A DNA stretch of 64,000 bases from Yersinia frederiksenii ATCC 33641 (GTDB lineage Bacteria > Pseudomonadota > Gammaproteobacteria > Enterobacterales > Enterobacteriaceae), in NCBI RefSeq assembly GCF_000754805.1, contig NZ_KN150731.1, positions 2,715,886-2,779,885 on the forward strand, in the 5' to 3' direction. The translations under genes and the position numbers were made by a program. Shown here piece by piece: positions 38,920-47,502 of the stretch; the stretch's first letter is position 1; the number at the start of each line of letters is the position of its first letter. The notes under the pieces were generated by a model, which saw only the letters and a list, made by a program, of their open reading frames with translations, was not told where the DNA came from and made no database searches.

Positions 38920-39264
38920 TTATTTGTGGTGAGCCCGGCTATCAACCGGCGCCTGCTCGCGTTCCGTTAAACCATAGTCCCGCACTACACTCGCCACCCG
39001 CAGACGATAACCGGCGAAGATGCCATCGCGCCCCGCCCCTTGTGCAATACGGTGCTGTTCAATATTTCGCCATTGCTTAACCGCATCTTCATCACGCCAA
39101 AACGATAGCGACAGTAACTTCTGTGGATGACTCAAACTTTGAAAGCGTTCAACCGAAATAAAACCATCCATTTGTTCTAACACGGGTTTTAATGCTGCGG
39201 CATAATCTAAATATGCATTATATTCACCCTCTGCGGGCTCTACTTCAAAGATGACTGCGATCAT
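38920..39264 (-). CDS. Antibiotic-biosynthesis-monooxygenase (ABM) domain protein
   Basis: A 114-residue protein of the dimeric alpha/beta-barrel ABM fold. It opens MIAVIFEVEPAEGEYNAYLDYAAALKPVLEQMDGFISVERF and has the typical LSLSFWRDEDAVKQWRN strand-helix unit. Such proteins act as small cofactor-free oxygenases or haem-degrading enzymes, but the substrate cannot be inferred. It lies 70 bp downstream of a GNAT gene on the same strand and may be co-transcribed with it. Confidence 0.8.
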   Translation of the reverse strand: MIAVIFEVEPAEGEYNAYLDYAAALKPVLEQMDGFISVERFQSLSHPQKLLSLSFWRDEDAVKQWRNIEQHRIAQGAGRDGIFAGYRLRVASVVRDYGLTEREQAPVDSRAHHK

Positions 39265-39334
39265 AAATTACTCCTGCAAATAGGGGCTTTCCTCCCGCTA
39301 AGTGGATTTATGCCTGCCTGGTGGCTTCAACATT

Positions 39335-39808
39335 TTATAAATGACAAGTCATATCCATGCACCTAAGGTTAGTTTGCGCTAATTGCGATGGATAATGACT
39401 TTCACTGATTAGTGTAAAACCATTCTTTTCATAAAATGCAGCGGCATTAGGTGTTGAAGCAAGTACCAGCGTTGTGAAACCCCGCACTCTAGCTTCATGC
39501 TTGATAGCATCAAGAATCAGAGTTGCCATACCCCGGCCTTCAAATTCCGGTAAGGTGAAAATGGCCTCTGCACTACCTGACGATAAATCCAGAAACCCTG
39601 TCGCAACAGGAAATTGACTGTTTGGATCATCAACCACGAAGAATGGATTATTCGCCACCGCTCGCCGGTACCCTTCAGGCATCAAATTCGGTGTCCATGC
39701 TGCTAGTGTTTTGCCGTCATAAGCATCTTTACACCCATGCCTTATAGCTTGATTCCTCACCCACCAAAGCTGCTCTGCTTCATCAGGTGACGCTAGTCTG
39801 ACCTCCAT
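39335..39808 (-). CDS. GNAT-family N-acetyltransferase
   Basis: A 157-residue acetyltransferase. The acetyl-CoA-binding motif A appears as IFTLPEFEGRGMATLILDAIKHEARVRG, and the C-terminal AAAFYEKNGFTLISESHY is the usual GNAT motif B. The N-terminus MEVRLASPDEAEQLWWVRNQAI is also typical. The substrate is unknown. A strong symmetrical terminator lies about 65 bp upstream of its start. Confidence 0.85.
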   Translation of the reverse strand: MEVRLASPDEAEQLWWVRNQAIRHGCKDAYDGKTLAAWTPNLMPEGYRRAVANNPFFVVDDPNSQFPVATGFLDLSSGSAEAIFTLPEFEGRGMATLILDAIKHEARVRGFTTLVLASTPNAAAFYEKNGFTLISESHYPSQLAQTNLRCMDMTCHL

Positions 39809-39872
39809 ACATCCTCCTGTTTTTATTAGATATAACTGAGTTGGAAATAATAGCAGGCCCCAAAATGATAAA

Positions 39873-39902
39873 AGCCCCGACTAGATTTAGTCAGGGCTTT
39901 TA
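39873..39902. terminator. Bidirectional intrinsic terminator
   Basis: AAAGCCC(C)GACTA pairs with TAGTCAGGGCTTT around a short loop, with A-runs and T-runs on both sides. It insulates the GNAT gene from the gene-poor region to the right. Confidence 0.8.
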
Positions 39903-41293
39903 AGGTACTACACATTTAAAATTAAACATTAATCAACTTAATAACGTAATACTGACTTTCATACTGTTTATAAAGATGTACATGATTTACAGGAATATTT
40001 TGTTTGTAACTAACTATGCCCTCCAATATATTAACCGAATGGTAACATTCCCAGTCCAATTTAATTTAACCATGTTTTTGATAACACTAGCTAAATTAGT
40101 ACATCACCCTCGCGATATATACTCTTTGTTACGTGGCTTTACTTTCGTCGCGATATTCTCGATCTCATACTGATGTACACAAATCGCGAACATTACTATT
40201 AACAACAAAGCCTTAACTCATCGCGTATCGTTCACAAAATGCGATTGTAAAGATTTACTGCATGGCCTTAAAACATCATCGAATGAGTCAATTATAAGAA
40301 AACTCATAACGAATCTCACATAAAAAAATATTTCGTGACCTTTATCGCATTATTTTAAATCTGCTACATGGACACCGGTTAAATAAAATTTTTGCTACCA
40401 ATTGCACCGGTGTTGAATTCCAATTTACTTGTTATAAATGAGATGTCAATACTGTTTTTAAGCACATGTCTTTATTATCAGTACTATTGCAAAATTTATG
40501 GCTATTTATTGATTTAAAATAACTTCTATCATTAAGTTAGGTATAAAAACAGGGTGATACGGCTCTCTTCGCAACAGTTTTATTGGGCGAACAAAAAGAT
40601 TGGCATGTCATTCGATTACATAAATCCCGTGAAATTTCATTTTGGGGCAGGTATTGCTGCAGGCCAAAGCATTGTATGACATTGGTATTCGAGTAATTGA
40701 AGTCGCCATCACTACAATCAGTAAAAATCTGGCTATATCCCAAAGTACCGCGTTTGCCATTATTTATGCGCGGGTTAATAAGGGGTAGTTTGAGGTTGTT
40801 GATGAGCGGTTCAAATCCTTCCGGCTAGAGTTAAACTTTTTCCGGTCGGTTCTGGCTATCGTGATAAAAGCCATTCTACGATGTGGCGAAATCATTTCTC
40901 GAAAAGATTACCTTTCAAGTGAATGAGGCCCATTTCTTGCCATCGAAAACTACTGCGGGCACTATATCCGCCATTCTCGCGCCATTGATTCAAAGCTTTT
41001 TTCCATCGCCATTTATTGCACCCGTATTTTGCCCACTGGCACTGATTTCCAGATATAACCCTCGCACATCAGTCAACTGGTAGAATTTCTCATTCAGCTT
41101 CGCCGCCTCTACCTGGCAGGCATTGAGCTTCATTTGGGGGTATCTCAAAAATGATGATGTTTTATGTCCACAACTATGCCCCCAGCACAGGGTAGAAACC
41201 AGCAGACTGCGGTAGATTCAGATAAACTATAATCGCCACATATATTTGATTATAAATAATTTTATTGATTTAAATAGAAGTTGGGAGACGAGA
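39903..41293. other. Gene-poor region left of the satellite, with decayed sequence
   Basis: About 1.4 kb without an intact gene. 39903-40535 is AT-rich and shows nothing I can name. 40537-40800 has short, mutually frame-shifted reading frames (one reads AKALYDIGIRVIEVAI on the plus strand) that look like a decayed enzyme gene. 41030-41133 holds an integrase N-terminal remnant (separate entry). The stretch ends at attL of the satellite. Confidence 0.5.
41030..41133 (-). pseudogene. Remnant of a phage/island tyrosine integrase (N-terminus)
   Basis: The minus strand reads MKLNACQVEAAKLNEKFYQL and then TDVRGLYLEISASGQNTGA before losing frame. This is the N-terminal arm-binding domain of P4-type integrases (compare MKLTARQVETAKPKEKxYKL, DGGGLYLxVxxSGSKYWR). 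The start lies 161 bp from the attL core, exactly as far as the intact integrase lies from attR. I infer a relic of an earlier element integrated at selC. Confidence 0.6.
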
Positions 41294-41312
41294 TTTGGCG
41301 GAGATCACAGGA
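41294..41312. repeat. attL core of the satellite
   Basis: TTTGGCGGAGATCACAGGA matches the selC 3' end (TTTGGCGGAAGATCACAGGA at 52097-52116) except for one missing A. The direct repeat marks the left end of the integrated element. Confidence 0.85.
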
Positions 41313-41372
41313 ATACTTAAAGCAGTATTAAATACTGATATATAAGAAAAATATAAAAATAGAATTATAGTT

Positions 41373-41395
41373 CTATACACTTTCCTATACACAAT
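41373..41395. repeat. Candidate integrase arm-type sites near attL
   Basis: Two CTATACAC-type units in tandem, 60-80 bp inside attL. The 23-bp block recurs near attR at 51967-51989 with about four differences, which is the geometry expected of arm-type integrase sites. Confidence 0.55.
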
Positions 41396-41490
41396 AGTTA
41401 ATGCGGTGATATTTTGAGCAACTATTAGGGTGAAAACTCAGTAGGTATATATTTTCAATATCAGCCAAGAAAAAAAGATTTATAGAAAAA

Positions 41491-41594
41491 CTGTTCACAC
41501 TGTTCACTTTTGAATTTAATCATTTAAATACAATGCGTTAGGTGGTGATGAGTTAGTGACGAGTTTATCCTAACTAGTCACTTGCGGTGAACAG
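41491..41594. repeat. P4-type iterons (crr-like region)
   Basis: CTGTTCACACTGTTCACTTTT at 41491-41511 and GGTGAACAG at 41586-41594 match the type I repeats to which the P4 alpha protein binds (core GGTGAACAG, from memory of P4). In P4 the crr element holds such repeats on the far side of alpha from the origin, which is the arrangement here. Confidence 0.65.
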
Positions 41595-41856
41595 TCGGCC
41601 ATTGAATACAAAAACACCGGCCTAGGCCGGTGTGATTATTGTTGAGATGCCAAGAGTTGCGGGGCGAGTTGGGGGTAAAAGAAAGGCCTGCAAGCAGGCC
41701 CGAGTACACACTGATACATTGCTCCCCGGTGTTGGATGTATGAGGTTTGTACAACGCAACTATAAGTGTCGTAACTGATAGCGTCCAATGGGTTAGACAG
41801 ATCAATAACAGCATATTGATCGGTAGAAACGATCGTGATGCTATTTATTCAGTTGC

Positions 41857-42006
41857 TTCACATTTAGGCAGCCAGTCGGCCTCACAGTCCTCACTTAATA
41901 TCAGATTGGTGCATCCCTTGGTTCGTCTTACGCTTCAACAAGGCTATTTCATATTCGCTCAAGGTTTGTGGCACAGCGCGCCCGAATGCGATCAGGCTCA
42001 TTGGCT
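41857..42006 (-). repeat. Partial duplicate of the alpha (primase) 3' end
   Basis: About 150 bp closely matching the last 150 bp of the alpha gene (43178-43328), from the CATTTAGGCAGCCAGTCGG block to CAGGCTCATTGGC, with scattered substitutions and small indels. It has no intact coding frame and lies beyond the DnaB-like gene, so that gene is bracketed by direct copies of the alpha terminus. Confidence 0.9.
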
Positions 42007-42167
42007 ATTAGTGATATCATGCATCTATAAATTATAGGTAATATAATGAAGATAATAGACATTAGAGGTTTATGTGTACTGATAATAATATTTTGTTAGG
42101 ACGTGTCTAGGTGAAGATTTATTCTTCACCATTAAGATTAAATTTTTAATAATTTGAGAGTGAAGGG

Positions 42168-43043
42168 TTATTCATCATCGTTCTTTGTATATGCGTCGAA
42201 TCTTGACCATTGAAAACCATGTGTTAAGCAAACAGTGGATAATGGTTTGCGTCTATGTTTACCTACTATAATAAAAGATATTCCTTTAATATCACTATAT
42301 TCATTATAATAGTCATCCCTATGTAGAAAGAGAATAGTATCCGCGTCGTCCTCTATTGTTCCTGAATCTCTAAGATCAGTTAAAATAGGACATTTATCTG
42401 CTCTTTCCTCAAGCTTCCTATTTAATTGTGAGCAGGCAAAAATTGGAATATTGTAGTTGTTAGCGAATAACTTTAATGAACGTGATACTTCAGCCATTTC
42501 ATTATATCTATTTTCATCGTATTTCGGTGCGCGGATTAGTTGGATGTAATCAATAAAAATAGCGGACACTTTATCCTGTGATGCAATGCTACTCGATATT
42601 AACTCTTCAATTTTTTCCAGCGTTGGATTGGAAGGCTGTGCCCATAATATATTATTCTTCTCATTTAATATTTCAATAGTAGAGCTAAGATTTTGCCAAT
42701 CCTGATCATCTAACTGTCCAGACTCAATACTATCCAGATTAACTCGACTTAAAGAAGCTAGTAATTTATTAGTAAACTCAGATTCAGTTTGAGATAAATC
42801 AATATACAGAATTTTTCCATCATTTAGTAATGATATATTTTCCGCTATATTTCTTAGTAGTGTCGATTTACCCATTGCAGGACGACTTGCGATAATATGA
42901 AGTCCTGTCTTGAATCCACCAATTTTGTTATCCAGATCAAGATATCCTGTACTTAATCCGGAGTTTTTATCAGGATGCACTAGATGACTCTCAATTTCAG
43001 AGATGCTCGAGCTTAATAATTCTTTAGAAGTTAATAATTTCAT
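42168..43043 (-). CDS. Stand-alone DnaB/RecA-like helicase domain protein
   Basis: A 291-residue protein equal to the C-terminal ATPase domain of replicative helicases. It has GLSTGYLDLDNKIGGFKTG, Walker A ASRPAMGKSTLLRN, Walker B AIFIDYIQLI, the NRYNEMAEVSRSLKLFA helix and SQLNRKLEERADKCPILTDLRDSGTIEDDAD. The DnaB N-terminal domain that binds DnaG is absent. It is AT-rich, unlike alpha. P4 needs no such gene because alpha carries its own helicase, so I regard it as cargo: an accessory replication factor, a helicase decoy or an anti-phage gene. It is bracketed by two copies of the alpha 3' end. Confidence 0.8.
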   Translation of the reverse strand: MKLLTSKELLSSSISEIESHLVHPDKNSGLSTGYLDLDNKIGGFKTGLHIIASRPAMGKSTLLRNIAENISLLNDGKILYIDLSQTESEFTNKLLASLSRVNLDSIESGQLDDQDWQNLSSTIEILNEKNNILWAQPSNPTLEKIEELISSSIASQDKVSAIFIDYIQLIRAPKYDENRYNEMAEVSRSLKLFANNYNIPIFACSQLNRKLEERADKCPILTDLRDSGTIEDDADTILFLHRDDYYNEYSDIKGISFIIVGKHRRKPLSTVCLTHGFQWSRFDAYTKNDDE

Positions 43044-43168
43044 ACTCCATTGCTCCTATAAGGATATCTACTTATGGCATATACGTTTTAGATAGTCATA
43101 TCACGATACATCTAATTTTGTCATAAAAAAACCGGCCTGAACCGGTTCAATGTCATATCTTGAAATTC

Positions 43169-45502
43169 TCATGGAATTTCACATTTAGGCAGCCAGTCGG
43201 CCTCACAGTCCTCACTTAATATCAGATTGGTTTGCATTCCTTGGTTCGTCTTACGCTTCAACAAGGCTATTTCATATTCACTCAGAGTCTGTGGTACAGC
43301 GCGCCCGAATGCAGTCAGGCTCATTGGCCGTTGATGGCCGCGCGCCTCCATAAATGACAGGTAAGCGTGATACAGGTATTTACGCGGGTTGGCCGGAATA
43401 ATATTAGCATTCCCCATATACAGACCATTGGGCGTATTAACCGCCAGCAGATAGCCACAAAAATCAACCAGCGGGTCAGCACCGCGTTTAATCTCCAGCG
43501 CCTCATCCGAGTTCTGTTGTGCTTCGAGTAGCGCACGGGCATCATTGGGGGCGGTAAAACGTTGCATCAGGTGGCGTACAATCACTGCCAGTTCACCGGT
43601 AATTTTCGCCAGTAATAGCGGGTCGCGCTCATTGGCCGGGATAACTTCCGGGAACGGCAGGATAACCCGGCGACGGGATACGCCGCCGCTGCGGTCACTG
43701 AACTGCATCGGGTTATTATTGACGGCCAGAATCACCGCCGGAATATGAGTGGAATAGGCATCACGGTATTTCGGGTCTATAGCCACGGCATCGCCGCCAG
43801 TAATGGCTTTAATGCCGGCCCCGTCACCGCTCCAGCGCTCTTGGTCTGGCAGGATAATCAGTGAGAACCCCACCACGGAGGCTCGTTCCCGCGACGACTC
43901 CAACGTATCAATAGTGGCTGAGGTGGTATTGTCTTTACCGGCCAGCAGGCTGGCTATCGAGGCCATCACGCTCTTACCACTGCCGCCCGGCCCGGTCACT
44001 TCAAGGAACAGTTGCCAGTCATAGCGGTTCGCCAACACCATATAAAGCGCCGCGAGAATACGCTCCTGTTTCTCGTGTTGTTGCCCGGCGGCCCGCGTTA
44101 ACCAGCGCCAAAAGTGCGGGGCATGGTCGGACAGATTTTCCCCGGCTTTGGGTGGGGTGTAATCCACACTGTTCACGGTGCGCAACCAATGCGTTTTTTG
44201 GTGTGCGCTGAACTGGCCGGTAGTGGTATCAAATACCCCGTTACGAAAACCTATCAAGTGCCGGGCGGGTGTTCCCATTTGCGGCACCATCAGCTTGAGT
44301 GTATCGAGTACGCTGTTTATCCCGGATGCTGAGAACGGGGCGCGGATTTTATGGAACAGAGCGGCAATCTCCCGGCTGAGTACCCGATACGGCAGCACCT
44401 GCCACGCCCCGTTCTCATAACGACACAGGTCTTCACCGACCTGTGGCACCGCCAGCAAGTGCTGATAGTGCTCTACCAACAATTCAGCCTTTTCACTGGC
44501 ACTCATGGCTTTCAGGTCGGCGTCACTGAGCGTATCGAACGGGCTGGGCTGTTGCGGCTGATTGAACGCCTGTAACTGGGTGAGGGCGGCCAGTTTACCT
44601 TGCTGCTGATAAACGTCGTTCCAGTCACCAATAACCGGCGGCAACGCCAGCTTACCGCCGCTCAATTGGGCAGCCTCGGTTGCGCGGGTCTGGCCGGTGC
44701 CGTTCTCGTCATTATCAGCAGCCAGCAATAACAGTGCATCCGGGTAGTGGCTACGCAACTGTTGCGCCAGCGCAGACAGATTGTTCGCACTGAGGGCGAC
44801 ACACACAGTCTCCCCGGTCAGGTGATGCACCGTTAACCCGGTAGCATAACCCTCGGTCAGCCAGATAACGGCGTTATCCTGTCCGGGCAAAAAATGACAG
44901 GCCGCTTTCACCTGCCCCCCGGCCAGTGTGCGCTTGTCACCGTTGGCGTTAATCAACTGGACGTTAACCACCTCGCCGGTGCTGTAGGTCAGGGGAAATA
45001 ACAAGTCGCCGGGTTGATAGGTCACTCCCCCAACACGCAGCGGTTTATCGTGTAATGTCAGCGTCTCCAGTTCTGGCCAGCCTTTGGCGGTCAGATAGGC
45101 ATTCCCGGTCTGTAGTCTCGCTGCTGTCAGAAGTTGTTTGGCCTGTTCTGCGGCCCGCTGCCGTGCCTGCGCTTTCTCCAGCGCATCCTGTCCGGCATTG
45201 TGTGCCGGTAATGGCGGGTGTGATGGTTCGCCTAATACCTCAGCCACTTTGCAGGCGGCTTCCTTGGGAGTGACAGCCAGCGCCTTTTCAACCAGATTCA
45301 GGCCATCGCCGCTGCCGCACTGGTTACAAAACCATGTGCCACGCCCTTGCAGGTTATCAAAGCGAAAACGGTCTTTACCACCACACATCGGGCAGGGCTG
45401 CGCCCGGCCTCCGGCAGTGATATGAATACCGAGTGCGGGGAGCAATACCGGCCACTGGCCGGTGGCTGCACATGAGGTGCGTGAAACGCTTAATGTTGTC
45501 AT
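43169..45502 (-). CDS. P4-type alpha protein: primase-helicase and origin-binding protein
   Basis: A 777-residue protein with the architecture of P4 alpha. It has an N-terminal zinc ribbon (CPMCGGKDRFRF ... WFCNQCG), a TOPRIM primase domain (VIWLTEGYATGL, LLLLAADNDENG), and a superfamily 3 helicase with Walker A VTGPGGSGKSVMASI and Walker B SLIILPDQE. The C-terminal region should bind the GGTGAACAG iterons. It starts satellite replication independently of host DnaA. Two small genes lie 13 bp and further upstream on the same strand. A second, partial copy of its last 150 bp exists at 41857-42006. Confidence 0.93.
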   Translation of the reverse strand: MTTLSVSRTSCAATGQWPVLLPALGIHITAGGRAQPCPMCGGKDRFRFDNLQGRGTWFCNQCGSGDGLNLVEKALAVTPKEAACKVAEVLGEPSHPPLPAHNAGQDALEKAQARQRAAEQAKQLLTAARLQTGNAYLTAKGWPELETLTLHDKPLRVGGVTYQPGDLLFPLTYSTGEVVNVQLINANGDKRTLAGGQVKAACHFLPGQDNAVIWLTEGYATGLTVHHLTGETVCVALSANNLSALAQQLRSHYPDALLLLAADNDENGTGQTRATEAAQLSGGKLALPPVIGDWNDVYQQQGKLAALTQLQAFNQPQQPSPFDTLSDADLKAMSASEKAELLVEHYQHLLAVPQVGEDLCRYENGAWQVLPYRVLSREIAALFHKIRAPFSASGINSVLDTLKLMVPQMGTPARHLIGFRNGVFDTTTGQFSAHQKTHWLRTVNSVDYTPPKAGENLSDHAPHFWRWLTRAAGQQHEKQERILAALYMVLANRYDWQLFLEVTGPGGSGKSVMASIASLLAGKDNTTSATIDTLESSRERASVVGFSLIILPDQERWSGDGAGIKAITGGDAVAIDPKYRDAYSTHIPAVILAVNNNPMQFSDRSGGVSRRRVILPFPEVIPANERDPLLLAKITGELAVIVRHLMQRFTAPNDARALLEAQQNSDEALEIKRGADPLVDFCGYLLAVNTPNGLYMGNANIIPANPRKYLYHAYLSFMEARGHQRPMSLTAFGRAVPQTLSEYEIALLKRKTNQGMQTNLILSEDCEADWLPKCEIP
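43178..43328 (-). repeat. Alpha 3' end, intact copy of the 150-bp duplication
   Basis: The coding copy of the repeat described at 41857-42006. The repeats are direct and about 1.3 kb apart, and the interval contains only the DnaB-like gene and its flanks. Confidence 0.9.
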
Positions 45503-45515
45503 TGTCTGTTTCTCC

Positions 45516-45857
45516 TCAGTGCAGGGTGGTTTGACGGGTTGTGGTTATCTGTGCCTGACACAGCTCATCCATCATTTTTTGCCCTAATACCGTCAGGCGC
45601 GGCGGAGCCAGCAGAATATCCGGCTGCACCATGTCACTGAGCATGGTGCAGGCCATATCCATACCGACTTCTGGCCCGTGCTGGCGCACATAATAGCCCT
45701 CAATATCCATCGCAATCGTCATTTGCAATTCATCCAGCGAGTAACCAAGGCGTACCCCGTGAGACACACAGACATCAAGATAGGCATGGGCTAACGCACG
45801 GCGGTAAACAGCGGTACGGACTTCAACGGGCAGACAGGATTGATTCAGGGTATTCAT
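45516..45857 (-). CDS. Small P4-satellite protein of unknown function
   Basis: A 113-residue, mostly helical, acidic protein (TAVYRRALAHAYLDVCVSHGV, EGYYVRQHGPEVGMDMACTMLSD). Proteins of this type lie directly upstream of alpha in P4-like satellites, but I know of no assigned function. The stop is 13 bp before the alpha start and its own start overlaps the preceding stop by 4 nt, so it is part of the leftward replication operon. Confidence 0.7.
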   Translation of the reverse strand: MNTLNQSCLPVEVRTAVYRRALAHAYLDVCVSHGVRLGYSLDELQMTIAMDIEGYYVRQHGPEVGMDMACTMLSDMVQPDILLAPPRLTVLGQKMMDELCQAQITTTRQTTLH

Positions 45858-46117
45858 ACGATAGGTGCCTCCATGCGGGATAAGATTTGTGATTCGCAGG
45901 TGTTCATCACCTGTCCGAGCTGGTCAGTCAGTAGCGCCACCATTGAGGCGAACGATTCAGGCGACGGTGGGGTAATACCGTGTAGCAGGCTGCTTTGTGT
46001 TTCCAGCATATCGAGGAACGTCACACCGACATTGTGTGCATGCTGGAGGCGTAAGAAATCGGCGTGAGGGATGCTGTACTGCGTATCACAGTCATAACGG
46101 GCGGCAAGGGTATTCAT
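45854..46117 (-). CDS. Small P4-satellite protein of unknown function
   Basis: An 87-residue helical protein (MNTLAARYDCDTQYSIPHADFLRLQHAH, then LLHGITPPSPESFASMVALLTDQLGQVMN). I do not recognise a domain. It is linked to both neighbours by 4-nt ATGA-type overlaps (46114-46117 and 45854-45857), which strongly supports it as a real, coupled gene of the satellite's early operon. Confidence 0.7.
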   Translation of the reverse strand: MNTLAARYDCDTQYSIPHADFLRLQHAHNVGVTFLDMLETQSSLLHGITPPSPESFASMVALLTDQLGQVMNTCESQILSRMEAPIV

Positions 46118-46656
46118 GCGACTTCCCCCAGTGGCAGACGGCCAGCAAACGACAGGATGTAGTCACGGGTTAAACGCAGGCGAGCATTTTTCTCACTGCT
46201 GGCGATGGTACGCAACATGCAGGGACGCGCTGTTAATTCAGTACGGCGAACAGCAGCAAACAGATAGATAAATTGCGGGTGTAACGGGGTGAGGGATGTA
46301 GCCATAGTGGCAGCCTCCATTGAGTCATGGTTATTGCTACCACTTGAGTTCTCACACTTGGGTGGTAGCCCAGACGGGGGTGAGAAACCGGCCTCAATGG
46401 ATACCGGCCAGCCCGAAAGCTGCCCCGCCTGAGCCACCATTGCTTGATAGCGACAGCGGTGTAGAAACCACTGTGCAAAAAACTGGTAGGCCGAGGCCAC
46501 GACATAAAAAAACACGCCTGGCGCGTGTTGTGTCGCCATTGAGTTACACGGGTTCTCACGCCCGGCTGCCGATTTTGCGGCAGCACGGCGACTATAACGC
46601 AAGGCCTGCAAAAAATGCAAGCCAGAGAAAAGCCCTTTTTGCGGGATGAGGGTCAT
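46114..46656 (-). CDS. Ash / Icd-like protein of P4-type satellites
   Basis: About 180 residues from MTLIPQKGLFSG. It shows two landmarks of the Ash/'host cell division inhibitor Icd-like' family: AAAKSAAGRENP followed by APGVFFYVVASAYQ, and a C-terminal HPQFIYLFAAVRRTEL ... LRLTRDYILSFAGRLPLGEV. In P4 this region encodes an anti-repressor-like or toxic early function under the CI RNA immunity system. The start is uncertain, with longer and shorter in-frame ATGs. It overlaps the next gene by 4 nt. Confidence 0.65.
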   Translation of the reverse strand: MTLIPQKGLFSGLHFLQALRYSRRAAAKSAAGRENPCNSMATQHAPGVFFYVVASAYQFFAQWFLHRCRYQAMVAQAGQLSGWPVSIEAGFSPPSGLPPKCENSSGSNNHDSMEAATMATSLTPLHPQFIYLFAAVRRTELTARPCMLRTIASSEKNARLRLTRDYILSFAGRLPLGEVA

Positions 46657-46660
46657 CGGT

Positions 46661-46900
46661 TTAACAGTCAGTCTGAATATCAGGCTTGGGCTGAGCAGGA
46701 GCACGGGAATAGCAATTGGCCTGTGCTGGCGTACTCGGCGCATTGCCCGACATCACTTGCACCACGCCGTTTAGCTGGCTGCGGTACTTGGGTAAAGCAA
46801 GGCCGGGTTGTTGCTGCGCAATCTGGAACGCCTCAGCGATGTACTGCACGTCGCCCTCATTCAGAGTGAAGAATTGCTCGCCGATTTTTAGGGTGATCAT
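46661..46900 (-). CDS. Small P4-satellite early protein
   Basis: A 79-residue protein beginning MITLKIGEQFFTLNEGDVQYIAEAFQIAQQ with a Pro/Ala/Gln-rich tail. I know no function. The start overlaps the stop of the AlpA-like gene by 4 nt (46897-46900), supporting translation in the leftward early operon. Confidence 0.65.
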   Translation of the reverse strand: MITLKIGEQFFTLNEGDVQYIAEAFQIAQQQPGLALPKYRSQLNGVVQVMSGNAPSTPAQANCYSRAPAQPKPDIQTDC

Positions 46901-47154
46901 GCTGATACCCCCTGACGGTTAGCAATACGCTCGGCCATCCAGCCCTCAATCTCAGAGGCCAGCCATGCGACATTCTTACCGCCGAGGGAAATCTGTGCAG
47001 GGAAGTGGTCACGGCTAATCAGTTCATAAATGGTCGAGCGGGATAAAGCAGTGGTGTTAATCACCTCCGGCAGACGCATAAAGCGGTCACGCGGGCAGTG
47101 TGTTGCCATGGGTAGTGGCGTATTGGATAAAGCCTGTTGTGTCATTGCAAGCAT
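46897..47154 (-). CDS. AlpA-family excisionase/transcriptional regulator
   Basis: An 85-residue protein of the AlpA (phage_AlpA / Vis) family: FMRLPEVINTTALSRSTIYELISRDHFPAQISLGGKNVAWLASEIEGWMAERIANR, a MerR-like winged helix. In P4 the corresponding Vis protein acts as excisionase for int and as a promoter regulator. It is the first gene of the leftward operon that ends with alpha, facing the origin/iteron region. Confidence 0.88.
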   Translation of the reverse strand: MLAMTQQALSNTPLPMATHCPRDRFMRLPEVINTTALSRSTIYELISRDHFPAQISLGGKNVAWLASEIEGWMAERIANRQGVSA

Positions 47155-47502
47155 GAAAAGCTACCTTATGGTTGTCCGGCCATATACCGCCGGGTTTGCT
47201 GGGATTCAGTTGGGTAGCCCCCTATTGTGAGAATATTTTTACTTGATGCAACAAGCCATTGTTGTGTGATTCAGCAAACTCACCAAACCGTACTCATCCC
47301 AGAAACTTGCAGCATTTGCCTTCTTTTGCCTTTATTTGCCTTTGTTTGCCTCTATGACTATTTCGCTTATTTTTCACTCTCATTTCATTGGGAAAATTGG
47401 AATATAAAATTATTTTTAATACAAAAACAGTATAAGTGATTGGCTAATTTTCATTCTGTCTAAATGGTTTTTTAGCTAGCCAGAGAAAAGCTCTTTTTAA
47501 CT

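Larger units (their letters stand above)
41313..42167. other. Left end of the satellite, non-coding
   Basis: About 850 bp without a credible gene. It holds the arm-type sites, the crr-like iterons, a hairpin around GGCCTAGGCC (41618-41634), an AAGGCCTGC/GCAGGCC hairpin (41682-41702) and the partial duplicate of the alpha 3' end. Confidence 0.6.

Noticed and set aside
39976-40173. A 65-codon plus-strand frame with a hydrophobic protein
   Set aside because: AT-rich, no ribosome site, isolated and unlike any family I know.
40537-40800. Short frames resembling pieces of an aldolase-like or dehydrogenase-like enzyme
   Set aside because: Similarity rests on very short stretches in different frames; I cannot name a family with confidence.
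41491-41594. CRISPR-like repetition in the satellite
   Set aside because: Repeats are short, irregularly spaced and in both orientations; they fit replication iterons, not a CRISPR array. No cas genes are in the window.
46661-46900. Toxin-antitoxin pair with the Ash-like gene
   Set aside because: The small gene and its neighbours match the usual early operon of P4-like satellites by position; nothing shows a toxin fold.
47227-47439. A 70-codon frame in the satellite origin region
   Set aside because: Composition follows the CTTTTGCC repeats and AT tract; it overlaps the probable replication origin region.
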